The position numbers were made by a program, and so were the translations under genes. Shown here one piece after another: positions 7,034 to 14,324 of a stretch of 14,324 nt of DNA. Below the pieces are notes generated by a model. It saw only the letters and a list, made by a program, of their open reading frames with translations. It had not been told where the DNA came from and did not search any database. The DNA is from JBGCED01 sp045106055 (lineage in GTDB: Bacteria > Pseudomonadota > Alphaproteobacteria > CBDDJK01), in the NCBI GenBank assembly GCA_045106055.1, contig JBGCED010000065.1:1-14324 (forward strand), read 5' to 3'. The first letter of the stretch is position 1; each line of letters starts with the position of its first letter.

Positions 7034-7804
7034 TTACAGCCTTATTTTCCCCGCCAAGATCATATCGACTTGATCGCGATAGCGTTTGCGATCTGGATGG
7101 TGATTTGGGTATCTGGCGCGATTATCATGTAAAATCAATGGTGATAGCAGTGTAAAATCTTCTGTGCCGGTCTTTTTAATGTGTAAAATGATGCGATTTG
7201 CAGGCTTATCTGCAAAAGGATGAATGGGCAATATGGTTTGGGTGCATGGCAATTTATAAAAATAATTTAATGCCAACCGCGCACGATTTGGCGGTAAAAT
7301 CATGCTAATCACGCCCTTATGCTTACAGCACGCATGGGCAAGATCAAGCCATGCAATAAAATCATTGTCAGGCATAATATGGGCGACCGCTTTTCGCATA
7401 TTCTGCGATGGCGTTGCCTGGGATTCTTTAAAAAAGGGCGGATTTAACATAATATTTGAATAATATCCTGCCGTTAATTGTTGCTTGATGGCAGGCTGGG
7501 TAATATCGGCTTCAATGATGTTTGCGTGATCTTGGCGGTGATTCACGATAATGTTTTTAGCGGCAAGCGCGCATAATTCGGGCATTTTCTCAACCATGGT
7601 AAGCTGCGCGTGGGGATGATGATATAGCGCGCACAGCCCAACCGCACCAACGCCCGCGCCAAGATCCAGCATAAAGCCATTTTTGCGGGGCGGGGCAGGG
7701 ATGGCAGCCGCCAATAAAACAGGATCAATCGCCACGCGGTATCCCGTTTGGGGCTGGATCAGGGTGACTTGCTGGTCAAGCAGGTGATCGGTGGTGGTTT
7801 GCAT
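7034..7804 (-). CDS. trmN6: TrmN6/YfiC-family SAM-dependent adenine-N6 methyltransferase
   Basis: The product has 256 residues, a normal length for the family. It begins with the family-typical TDHLL...LIQPQTGYR.AIDPVLLAAA segment (residues 5-34). Next comes SAM motif I DLGAGVGAVGL (47-57), an acidic residue after strand 2 (E72), D100, and the catalytic NPPFF motif (121-125) that marks N6-adenine or related amino methyltransferases. The basic C-terminus (RYPNHHPDRKRYRDQ) may contact RNA. Family members such as E. coli YfiC methylate A37 of tRNA1(Val); the target here is inferred. It starts 19 bases after the aminotransferase stop and is probably the last gene of the topA run. The ribosome binding site is weak (TTTAAG before the ATG). 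Another target within the same family is possible. Confidence 0.85.
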   Translation of the reverse strand: MQTTTDHLLDQQVTLIQPQTGYRVAIDPVLLAAAIPAPPRKNGFMLDLGAGVGAVGLCALYHHPHAQLTMVEKMPELCALAAKNIIVNHRQDHANIIEADITQPAIKQQLTAGYYSNIMLNPPFFKESQATPSQNMRKAVAHIMPDNDFIAWLDLAHACCKHKGVISMILPPNRARLALNYFYKLPCTQTILPIHPFADKPANRIILHIKKTGTEDFTLLSPLILHDNRARYPNHHPDRKRYRDQVDMILAGKIRL

Positions 7805-7823
7805 CTTAAATAGCGGGGGTTAA

Positions 7824-9035
7824 TTATAAATCATTCATAAAGATGCGAATGCGCGAAATGGCGGTTTCAAGCTCATCCATGGATGCAGCAAAGGAAAAAC
7901 GCATATGCCCCTTGCCCGCTGCGCCAAAGCCATCGCCTGCCAATGCGCCAATCCGCGCTTTTAAAAGCAATTCGCGTTGTAAGCTTTGGGCATCAAGCCC
8001 CGTTCCCTCAATATTGGCAAAAGCATAAAATGCACCTTTTGGCATCACGCAAGAAAATCCAGCCAGCTGGTTTAGCGCATTTACAAAATAGGTTGCGCGC
8101 TTATGAAACTGATTGCGCATCACATCAATTTTGCCTTGATCCCCTGTTAGCGCAGCAAGCGCTGCATGCTGGGCAACCGCATTTACGCATGAATGAATAT
8201 TGATTGATAAGCGTTCGGCATGGGGCATGATCGCGGCTGGCCATATTCCAAACCCAACCCGCCAGCCGGTCATCGCATAGCGTTTTGAACAGCCATCCAG
8301 CAGAATTAATTGATCCTTTAATGCGCCATAGCGGGTGAAGCTTTTAAAATCATCAGGATTAAAGGAAAGCCCGTCATAAATTTCATCGCTAAGCAGGGCA
8401 ATATTGGGGTTGGCAGCGATTAAATCCGCGATTAAATCCATTTCATCAGGTGGGATAATGCCGCCCGTTGGATTGCCTGGGCTGTTTAAAATAATCAGGC
8501 TTGTCTTGGCAGTGATCAATTTTTCAATTTCTGCTGCGCTTGCCGCAAAGCCATTGCTTGCATGAAGGGTCAGCGGAATTGCCTTTGCCCCCGTATGATC
8601 AATCAGGGATTTATAGATGGGAAAAGCTGGGTCTGGATAAATAATTTCGCGTCCTGCCCCGCCAAGCAGGCTGATTGCTTGAAACATCGTGACTTTGCCG
8701 CCTGGCACAATCATCACCCGATCAGGCTCAAGCCCAGTTAAATAGGGGCTTTCGCCGTGGCGCAAAATTAAATCCTGAATGACCGCCTTGCGCAAATCCA
8801 GAATGCCTTTTGCAGGGGTATAGCCATGTGCGCCCCCCTTAATCGCGTCCATTGCCGCCGCCGCAATATGATCTGCTGGCTGAAAATCAGGCTGCCCGAT
8901 TCCCAAATTAATGATTGAATCATGGCGCTGTTCAGGATTTTTTAAATCCGCTTCTTGCATCGCGCTGATGGTGGCAAGCAGCCCAAAGGCTGATTCTGTT
9001 CCAAGGCTTAGCGCATGATCATTAAGGTTAAGCAT
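7824..9035 (-). CDS. Class I/II PLP-dependent aminotransferase (aspartate/aromatic type)
   Basis: The product has 403 residues, full length for fold-type I aminotransferases. Motifs in order: YTPAKGILDLRKAV (72-85), PDPAFPIY (134-141), NSPGNPTG (184-191, with the conserved Asn188), SDEIYDGLSF (216-225, with Asp217 for the PLP nitrogen and Tyr220), and the PLP lysine Lys251 in CSKRYAMTGWRVGFG. The C-terminal MRFSFA (378-383) contains Arg379, the likely binder of the substrate carboxylate. The family transfers an amino group between amino acids and 2-oxo acids. Aspartate, alanine or aromatic substrates cannot be told apart here, so I give no symbol. The ATG at 9035 lies inside the end of pyrB (8-bp overlap), indicating translational coupling. 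A link to pyrimidine synthesis through aspartate supply is speculative. Confidence 0.92.
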   Translation of the reverse strand: MLNLNDHALSLGTESAFGLLATISAMQEADLKNPEQRHDSIINLGIGQPDFQPADHIAAAAMDAIKGGAHGYTPAKGILDLRKAVIQDLILRHGESPYLTGLEPDRVMIVPGGKVTMFQAISLLGGAGREIIYPDPAFPIYKSLIDHTGAKAIPLTLHASNGFAASAAEIEKLITAKTSLIILNSPGNPTGGIIPPDEMDLIADLIAANPNIALLSDEIYDGLSFNPDDFKSFTRYGALKDQLILLDGCSKRYAMTGWRVGFGIWPAAIMPHAERLSINIHSCVNAVAQHAALAALTGDQGKIDVMRNQFHKRATYFVNALNQLAGFSCVMPKGAFYAFANIEGTGLDAQSLQRELLLKARIGALAGDGFGAAGKGHMRFSFAASMDELETAISRIRIFMNDL

Positions 9036-10023
9036 GACGGGTTGCTTTGCTTGCGGCGTTTCTTTTGGGGCGGGTTAAAATATCCAAAATTGCCATGCGC
9101 ACCGCAACGCCCATTGCAACTTGAACTTTGATAAGCGAGCGATCTTGATGATCTGCAATGTCAGAATCAATCTCTACGCCGCGATTCATTGGCCCTGGAT
9201 GCATGATCAGCGCATTGGATTTTGCATGGGATAATTTGGCTTGATCCAGCCCATAAAAGTGAAAATATTCGCGCACAGACGGCACAAAGCTGCCTTGCAT
9301 TCGCTCTTGTTGTAAGCGCAGCATCATCACAATATCGCACGCCTCAAGCCCCGCAATCATATCCGTATAGGGTATCGCGCCCATTTCCCGAATGCCCGCA
9401 GGCAGCAAGGTTGGCGGGGCAATCACCCGAACTTCTGCGCCCATTGCGTTTAATAAATGAATGTTGGAACGCGCCACCCTGCTATGGGTAATGTCCCCAC
9501 AAATGGCGATTTTTAGATTATGCAGCCGCCCGCAATGCTGGCGAATGGTCAGCGCATCCAGCAAAGCTTGGGTGGGATGTTCATGCGCGCCGTCCCCTGC
9601 ATTAATGACGGCGGCATCTACTTTTTGTGAAAGCAAGCTAACCGCACCCGCTGCGCCGTGGCGCACCACCAGCACATCAGGCGACATTGCATTTAGCGTC
9701 ATTGCGGTATCAATTAAGGTTTCCCCTTTTTTGATGGATGATGCTTCTGCTACGATATTAATCACCTTTGCGCCAAGCCGAATTGCTGCCGATTCAAAGC
9801 TGGTGCGGGTGCGGGTGGAATTTTCAAAAAACAGATTAATTACCTCATACCCTTCCAGCAATTTATTAAAAAGGGGGCTGTTTTTATCATGGTCGGCGTA
9901 AAATTGTGCAATGTCCAAGATCGCGGTAATTTGCGCAGGTTCAAGCCCCTCAATCGCAAGCAAATGGGGTTTGCCAAGCTGCCAGCTGGGATTTAACAGA
10001 TTTTGCGCGGCATTATCTGACAT
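9028..10023 (-). CDS. pyrB: Aspartate carbamoyltransferase catalytic subunit
   Basis: The product has 331 residues and is complete. It catalyses carbamoyl phosphate + L-aspartate to N-carbamoyl-L-aspartate, the committed step of de novo pyrimidine synthesis in the cytosol. Visible motifs: the carbamoyl-phosphate loop FFENSTRTRTSFESA (65-79), SSIKKGET with Lys99 (95-102), HPTQALLDALTI (149-160), GDITHSRVARSN (176-187), the 240s-like loop MLRLQQER (234-241), and HPGPMNRGVEI (275-285). No regulatory subunit gene (pyrI) or pyrC-like partner is next to it. It starts 14 bases after the topA stop, with AGGG at a suitable distance, and overlaps the aminotransferase gene by 8 bp. This supports cotranscription from topA. 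Confidence 0.97.
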   Translation of the reverse strand: MSDNAAQNLLNPSWQLGKPHLLAIEGLEPAQITAILDIAQFYADHDKNSPLFNKLLEGYEVINLFFENSTRTRTSFESAAIRLGAKVINIVAEASSIKKGETLIDTAMTLNAMSPDVLVVRHGAAGAVSLLSQKVDAAVINAGDGAHEHPTQALLDALTIRQHCGRLHNLKIAICGDITHSRVARSNIHLLNAMGAEVRVIAPPTLLPAGIREMGAIPYTDMIAGLEACDIVMMLRLQQERMQGSFVPSVREYFHFYGLDQAKLSHAKSNALIMHPGPMNRGVEIDSDIADHQDRSLIKVQVAMGVAVRMAILDILTRPKRNAASKATRHA

Positions 10024-10037
10024 TAACTGCCCTAACT

Positions 10038-12740
10038 TTATTTTGGTGCTGCTGGTTTTTTGGGCGCTGCTTTTTTAGCAGCAGGTTTTTTAGCTGGGGC
10101 TTTTTGAGCAGCGGGTTTCTTAGCTGGTGCTTTCTTTGCTACTGGTTTCTTGGTTGCTGGGGCTTTTTCTGCTTTTGCATTCACCAATTCAATTGCCTCT
10201 TCAAGTGTAATTGCGCTTGGGTCAATCGATTTTGGAATGGATGCAAAAATCTTGCCCCATTTGACATAAGGCCCAAAGCGGCCCTTGCCAAGGCTGATCG
10301 CCCCGCCATTGCTATGTTCTCCAAGGCTGGTGGTTGCGTTCCCGCCGCGCCCTGCGGGCTTATTGGCGTTATCCGCAATCAGGCTTACCGCGCGATTAAG
10401 CCCAATCATCAGCACATCATCATCCACGCCAAGTGAAATATATTTGCCATCATGCCTTAAATAGGCACCATAACGCCCAAGCCCCGCCTCAATCACCGCC
10501 GCTGTTTCAGGATGCGTTCCAACAATTCGCGGCAGTGCCAATAATTGCAGCGCAACCGTTAAGGTGACTTGATCGGGCGCAATGGATTTTGGCAAGCCAA
10601 CCCGATCAGGCTTGGGGGCTGTCTTTTTCTTTTTGGTCGTTTTTTTTGTAGGTTTTTTTTCTGTTTCTGATTCCTCGGCAGCGGGCAGGGCTTCACGCTG
10701 CACATAAATGCCATAAGGCCCCTCGCGCAGGCTTACTGCCATTTGGGTCACAGGATCATCGCCAAGCGCAATCGGGTAATCCACCATCCCGTCTTCTTCG
10801 CCGTCCCCTGCGATCGGCTTTCCGCGTTTATAGGTGCATTCAGGGTAATTGGAACAGGTAATATAAATGCCAAATTTCCCGTAATTCAAGCTAAGCTTGC
10901 CATCTGCGCAAGCAGGGCAAGTGCGCGCCTTTTCTTGGCTGCCATCATCATCTTTTGGAAAATAATGCGCACCCAGCGCAGCATCCAGCACAGCGCGCAC
11001 ATCTTGAAAGGTTAAATTGGTGCTTTCTTCGGCGCGCTTTGAAAAATCATCCCAAAATTCTTGCAGCAAATCATGCCAATTTAATTTGCCATCCGATATT
11101 TGATCCAGCCCAGCTTCCATGGTCGCGGTAAATTCATAATCAAAATAGCGGTTGAAAAACCCGCATAGAAATGCGGTTAGCAGCCTGCCCAATTCTTGCG
11201 GCATAAAGCGGCGCTTATCAAGCGCGACATATTCGCGGTCTTGCAGCACCTTGATGATAGAGGCATAGGTAGAGGGGCGACCAATCCCAAGCTCTTCCAT
11301 TTTTTTAACCAAGGATGCTTCGCTATAGCGCGGTGGCGGCTGGGTAAAATGCTGGCGCGGGGTTACTTTGGCAAGGCTGGCGGTTTCGCCCTTATGAAGC
11401 GTCGGCAATCTTGATGAATCCCCCGCTTCATCTTGATCTTCCTTATCATCAACATCTTCTTGATATAGTTTTAAAAACCCATCAAATTTCAAACTTTGCC
11501 CCGTGGCGCGCAATTTTGCTTTGTCCCCTGTTAAGGTTGCGCTTACCTGATCAAAGATTGCTTGTTCCATTTGACTTGCAAGGGTTCTTTTCCAAATCAA
11601 GCTATAAAGCTTCAGCATATTTTGATCCAAATAGCGGCTGAGCATTTCAGGCGTTTTTGAAACATCAACGGGGCGGATTGCCTCATGCGCTTCTTGGGCA
11701 TTCTTTGCCTTGGTTTTGTAAATGCGGGGCTGGTTTGGCAAATATTCCTTGCCAAAGGCGGTTTGCACAAAGCTGCGGGTTTGCGATAATGCATCATCGC
11801 TTAAGCTGGTGCTATCGGTTCGCATATAGGTGATTAAGCCAACGGTTTCCCCGCCAAAATCAATCCCCTCATAAAGCTTTTGCGCCAGCTGCATGGTTTG
11901 GCTGGAGGAAAAAAAACATTTTCGGCTGGCTTCTTGCTGCAAGGTGGATGTGGTAAAAGGCGGCGCAGGGTTGCGTTTGGTTTCTTTGGCTTCAATATCA
12001 GTGATCGTCAAATCGGATTGCGCCAATAGGTCAAGCGCATGATCGGCATCTTGCTTGGTTGCAAGATCAAATTTGCCCAGCTTTTTATCTTCCAAATGGG
12101 TCAATAGCGCTTGATAGGGTACGCCCTGTGCATTTTGTAAATCCGCTAGGATTGACCAATATTCGCGGGTATTAAAGGCCTCAATCTCGTTTTCACGGTC
12201 GCAAATTAAGCGAAGCGCAACCGACTGCACCCGCCCCGCAGAACGCGCACCAGGCAATTTGCGCCATAAAACAGGCGATAGGGTAAAGCCCACCAGATAA
12301 TCCAGCGCGCGCCGCGCCAAATAGGCATCAATCAATTCCTTATTCAAGATGCGCGGGGTGTGAAACGCAGAATTAACCGCTTTCTTGGTGATTTCATGGA
12401 ACACAACCCGTTTGACTTCCATGGATTGGGTCAGCTTTAATTTTTCCAATTCATCAATAATGTGCCATGCAATCGCCTCTCCCTCGCGGTCGGGATCGGT
12501 TGCAAGAAATAAATTGGTTGCGCCCTTGCAAGCCTTTGCGATCAGTCCCAGCTGTTTTTGACCGCGCCCATCAACTTGCCATTGCATTGAAAACCCATCA
12601 TCAGGATTGACCGATCCATCCTTTGGCGGCAAATCGCGCACATGCCCGAATGATGCGATCACTTCATAATCAGTCCCTAAATATTTATTGATGGTTTTCG
12701 CCTTTGAGGGCGATTCCACGACAACGACATTATTAACCAT
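10038..12740 (-). CDS. topA: DNA topoisomerase I (type IA)
   Basis: This gives 900 residues from ATG 12740. An in-frame TTG three codons upstream (12749) is possible, but ATG gives the usual start (MVNNVVVVESPSKAKT) and has GAG about 7 bases before it. The enzyme relaxes negatively supercoiled DNA by cutting one strand. Features, numbered from the ATG: a Toprim domain with Glu9 in VESPSKA and DPDRE (82-86); LPGARSAGRVQSVALRL (162-178); and the active-site Tyr305 in GLITYMRTDST. A four-cysteine zinc ribbon follows (Cys608, 611, 629, 635; CPAC and CSNYPEC). Then come two glycine-rich C-terminal repeats around GLGRYGAYLRHDGKYISLG and GKGRFGPYVKWGKIFAS. A Lys/Ala/Pro tail (about 860-900) ends the chain and probably binds DNA non-specifically. 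It is the first gene of the minus-strand run. Confidence 0.97.
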   Translation of the reverse strand: MVNNVVVVESPSKAKTINKYLGTDYEVIASFGHVRDLPPKDGSVNPDDGFSMQWQVDGRGQKQLGLIAKACKGATNLFLATDPDREGEAIAWHIIDELEKLKLTQSMEVKRVVFHEITKKAVNSAFHTPRILNKELIDAYLARRALDYLVGFTLSPVLWRKLPGARSAGRVQSVALRLICDRENEIEAFNTREYWSILADLQNAQGVPYQALLTHLEDKKLGKFDLATKQDADHALDLLAQSDLTITDIEAKETKRNPAPPFTTSTLQQEASRKCFFSSSQTMQLAQKLYEGIDFGGETVGLITYMRTDSTSLSDDALSQTRSFVQTAFGKEYLPNQPRIYKTKAKNAQEAHEAIRPVDVSKTPEMLSRYLDQNMLKLYSLIWKRTLASQMEQAIFDQVSATLTGDKAKLRATGQSLKFDGFLKLYQEDVDDKEDQDEAGDSSRLPTLHKGETASLAKVTPRQHFTQPPPRYSEASLVKKMEELGIGRPSTYASIIKVLQDREYVALDKRRFMPQELGRLLTAFLCGFFNRYFDYEFTATMEAGLDQISDGKLNWHDLLQEFWDDFSKRAEESTNLTFQDVRAVLDAALGAHYFPKDDDGSQEKARTCPACADGKLSLNYGKFGIYITCSNYPECTYKRGKPIAGDGEEDGMVDYPIALGDDPVTQMAVSLREGPYGIYVQREALPAAEESETEKKPTKKTTKKKKTAPKPDRVGLPKSIAPDQVTLTVALQLLALPRIVGTHPETAAVIEAGLGRYGAYLRHDGKYISLGVDDDVLMIGLNRAVSLIADNANKPAGRGGNATTSLGEHSNGGAISLGKGRFGPYVKWGKIFASIPKSIDPSAITLEEAIELVNAKAEKAPATKKPVAKKAPAKKPAAQKAPAKKPAAKKAAPKKPAAPK
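10041..10166 (-). repeat. Lys/Ala/Pro-rich tail repeat at the 3' end of topA
   Basis: Degenerate repeats of AKKPAAKKAP type make up the last roughly 42 codons. On the plus strand they read as repeated AGCTGG...TTTTT-like blocks. Basic low-complexity tails of this kind are common on alphaproteobacterial TopA. The nucleotide repetition could allow length change by slippage. Confidence 0.75.
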
Positions 12741-12790
12741 AAAGCTCAACCATTATCTGTTTAAGTGTTTATTTTGCTTATTTTTGAACC

Positions 12791-12820
12791 GATCCCTTTA
12801 TGGATTGGCATTTAGGGATC
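12791..12820. repeat. Inverted repeat GATCCCT...AGGGATC in the topA leader
   Basis: Perfect 7-bp arms (12791-12797 and 12814-12820) are separated by 16 bases. Neither strand has a U-tract directly after the arms, so a regulator site or leader hairpin for topA is more likely than a terminator. Confidence 0.55.
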
Positions 12821-12859
12821 ATAAAATCAACTTGTTTTTTATGGAATATGCTTTTTTTC

Positions 12860-12887
12860 TTGAAAAGCCAGCCTATATCTTTATAAA
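12860..12887 (+). promoter_or_regulatory. Sigma70-like promoter for thiM-thiE
   Basis: TTGAAA (12860-12865), a 16-base spacer, then TATAAA (12882-12887). Transcription would start near 12894, just at the 5' side of the riboswitch aptamer, which is the expected arrangement. Confidence 0.65.
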
Positions 12888-12894
12888 AAAATAA

Positions 12895-12982
12895 TCTCTG
12901 GGGGTGCATAATTTCATGCTGAGAAGGGCAATATGCCTTACCCTTAACACCTGATCCAGATCATGCTGGCGTAGGGAAGGGA
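12895..12982 (+). promoter_or_regulatory. TPP riboswitch (THI element)
   Basis: It contains the characteristic conserved blocks in order: GGGGTGC (12901-12907), CTGAGA (about 12919-12924), TACCCTT (about 12939-12945), ACCTGATC (about 12949-12956), and CCAG...CTGGCGTAGGGA (12957-12977). The short P3 (GCAT/ATGC) and P5 (CCAG/CTGG) stems form. P1 can be drawn between TCTCT (12895-12899) and AGGGA (12978-12982). The AGGGA lies 8 bases before the thiM ATG and is itself the Shine-Dalgarno sequence. Thiamin pyrophosphate binding would stabilise P1 and block translation; that mechanism is inferred from the layout. Confidence 0.95.
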
Positions 12983-12990
12983 AAGCTTAC

Positions 12991-13797
12991 ATGAAAGCCG
13001 ATTTTTACCAAAAGCCCGAATTTTTAAACGATCACCCTATTGATTTTATATCTTATAAAGGGGATGATGCGGCTGTTATCGCGCCCATCTTTGATGCGCT
13101 GCGCCAAGATCATGCGCTTCATTATCATCTTCACGCACTGGTTAATCAAGTGGCAACGCCGCTGGTCGCAAGCTTTATTGGCGCAATGGGCATTGGGCTT
13201 AGCATGAGCGATGAAGCATCCGAATTGGATGATTTTGTGGATCGCGCCACGATGATCTATTTGAATTTGGGGACACCAAATCAGCAGCGCAGCGAAGCCT
13301 TATTAAGGGCAGCCAAGCGTGCAAGATCAAAAAACATTCCGATTATGGTTGATCCTGTTATGATTGATATTTCATCCGCGCGGCTGGAATTTGCCCTGAA
13401 GCTTGGCGAGTATGCGCCGATCATCTGGCGCATGAACCAGCGGGAGGCAGCCTGTTTTTTTAACCATAGCGCACCAAGACCTGATGATTGTTATATTGTG
13501 ACGGGCAGAACCAATTATATCTTTGGCGCTAAACAAGGGGTTATTCTGGGTTCAGGGCATCATTTCATGCCCTATGTGACGGGGCTTGGCTGCTGCTTAA
13601 GCGCGGTGATTGCCTGTTTTATGGGTGTTGCCCATCAAATTGGCATCCCCACAATTACAGCAGCGCGCGCTGGCGTGAATTGGTATAATGGGTTAGGCTT
13701 ACAAGATAATCTTTCCGTTAAAGGCCCCGCAACCTTGCCCCACGCCATGATCGATCTTGCCCATCATCAGATTTATAATGATAAGGATATGAAATGA
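12991..13797 (+). CDS. thiM: Hydroxyethylthiazole kinase, divergent
   Basis: The product has 268 residues. The family phosphorylates 4-methyl-5-(2-hydroxyethyl)thiazole using ATP, for thiamin salvage. Retained features: the VNQV segment (51-54, with the conserved Asn52), the GIGLSMSDEASEL region (67-79), LNLGTP (91-96), VDPV (120-123), and MNQREA in place of the usual GNxxEI (148-153). IVTGRTNYI (169-177) and the phosphate-binding/catalytic VTGLGCCLSA (196-205, Cys201) are also kept. Departures: the usual GAT block after DPV is replaced by MIDISSAR, and the second Asn of the thiazole site is not evident. Identity rests on these motifs plus the TPP riboswitch upstream and thiE downstream. Its stop overlaps the thiE start (ATGA). 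Altered substrate preference or weakened activity is possible. Confidence 0.88.
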   Translation: MKADFYQKPEFLNDHPIDFISYKGDDAAVIAPIFDALRQDHALHYHLHALVNQVATPLVASFIGAMGIGLSMSDEASELDDFVDRATMIYLNLGTPNQQRSEALLRAAKRARSKNIPIMVDPVMIDISSARLEFALKLGEYAPIIWRMNQREAACFFNHSAPRPDDCYIVTGRTNYIFGAKQGVILGSGHHFMPYVTGLGCCLSAVIACFMGVAHQIGIPTITAARAGVNWYNGLGLQDNLSVKGPATLPHAMIDLAHHQIYNDKDMK

Positions 13798-14324
13798 ACG
13801 CCGCACCCCCGCTTTATTTAATCTTATCAAGTGGGATGAACGCGCATGATCCGCTGGAATTTGCGCTTACCGCAGCGGCAACGGGGCTGATTGGTCATAT
13901 TCAAATCCGCGATAAAGACATTGCGGATGATCAAACGATGGATTTTGCGCGCGCGCTGCGCCAAGGGCTTAATGATGGCGGGCTTGCGGGCAAAGTAACC
14001 TTATTATTGAATGATCGCGTGGATTTGGCGGTTAAGCTGGGGGCAAGCATCATTGATGGGGTGCATTTGGGGCAGGGTGATGGCAGCCCAGCAGATGCAC
14101 GCGCGCAGCGTGGAAAACATGCGGTGATTGGGCTTACCATTAAAACCCCCGCCCATATTGACGCTGCTGATTTTCCGAATTTGGATTATATTTGCATTGG
14201 CGGCATATTTGATACCAGCAGCAAGAATAACCCTGATCCGCCCGTGGGGCTTGATGCCTTAACCCCCATGGTCAAGCAAGCACAAGCGCGCTGCCCTGAA
14301 ATGCCCATTGGCGCAAGCGCAGGG
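13794..14324 (+). CDS. thiE: Thiamin-phosphate synthase (cut by right edge)
   Basis: 177 residues are visible from the ATG at 13794; about 30 C-terminal residues are missing if the length is typical. The enzyme couples HMP-PP with thiazole phosphate to give thiamin phosphate. Motifs of the TIM barrel: LYLIL at the start, QIRDKD (37-42, the usual QxRxK), LLNDRVDLA (71-79), DGVHLGQGD (88-96), VIGLT (111-115), and YICIGGIFDTSSK (132-144, with Lys144). The canonical GxSxH after strand 5 reads GLTIK, and the phosphate-binding GGI segment near the end reads GASAG where the window ends, so the protein is divergent like its partner. The start overlaps the thiM stop as ATGA and has AAGGA 6 bases upstream, so translation is coupled and under the same riboswitch. 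Confidence 0.93.
   Translation, partial: MNAAPPLYLILSSGMNAHDPLEFALTAAATGLIGHIQIRDKDIADDQTMDFARALRQGLNDGGLAGKVTLLLNDRVDLAVKLGASIIDGVHLGQGDGSPADARAQRGKHAVIGLTIKTPAHIDAADFPNLDYICIGGIFDTSSKNNPDPPVGLDALTPMVKQAQARCPEMPIGASAG

Larger units (their letters stand above)
12741..12894. other. Divergent topA/thiM intergenic region
   Basis: The region is AT-rich. It contains the thiM promoter, an inverted repeat (12791-12820) and several T-tracts. I found no convincing sigma70 promoter for topA on the minus strand; TTGATT (from about 12829 downward) has no good -10 partner. No small ORF is supported. Confidence 0.5.

Noticed and set aside
7018..7043. Hairpin AAGGC...GCCTT across the trmN6 stop codon as a terminator
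   Set aside because: The stem is short, the inner helix has almost no loop, and no U-tract follows. The sequence runs directly into the TTGACA of the next promoter.
10104..10436. Plus-strand 110-codon ORF antisense to the topA tail
   Set aside because: It is a low-complexity Cys/Phe/Trp-rich reading of the Lys/Ala/Pro repeat on the opposite strand; the topA frame is unambiguous.
12741..12749. TTG at 12749 as the topA start
   Set aside because: The ATG at 12740 gives the family-typical N-terminus and has a purine-rich GAG upstream, while the TTG has no ribosome binding site.

Overview
The window looks like part of an alphaproteobacterial chromosome with moderate to low GC. The evidence is the topA product with a Lys/Ala/Pro-rich tail, a stand-alone pyrB, and the general style of the proteins. 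A marine lineage such as SAR116 is possible, but the sequence alone does not prove it.

Left half (1-6913, all on the minus strand): three tandem paralogous genes encode exported proteins. Each has a signal peptide without a lipobox, a FecR-type domain, an acidic linker with a shared motif (PPQNEGxETLKEI), and one or two copies of a beta-rich 'WGxW' module resembling the barrel of TbpB-like surface proteins. The gene nearest the left edge is cut by the window. It has a Gly/Asp linker in place of the first module. The copies are mosaic: different pairs are most alike in different segments, and one 83-bp tract is identical between the first and third. The leaders hold candidate sigma70 promoters and short tandem repeats. 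No sigma factor, TonB receptor or secretion system is visible beside them.

Middle (7034-12740, minus strand): a compact housekeeping run in transcription order is topA, pyrB, a class I/II PLP aminotransferase, and a TrmN6-family methyltransferase. Gaps are 14 bp, an 8-bp overlap and 19 bp, so they probably form one transcript. A near-consensus promoter for the FecR array starts about 15 bp beyond the methyltransferase stop.

Right end (12741-14324, plus strand): a 250-bp divergent region carries a good sigma70-like promoter and a TPP riboswitch. Its P1 helix appears to contain the Shine-Dalgarno sequence of thiM. thiM (a divergent thiazole kinase) and thiE (cut by the right edge) overlap by ATGA and form a thiamin salvage/coupling pair. 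ThiM makes hydroxyethylthiazole phosphate, and ThiE joins it to HMP-PP to give thiamin phosphate.

No tRNA, rRNA, CRISPR array, transposase or prophage gene was seen. No stretch of more than 300 bases lacks a gene.
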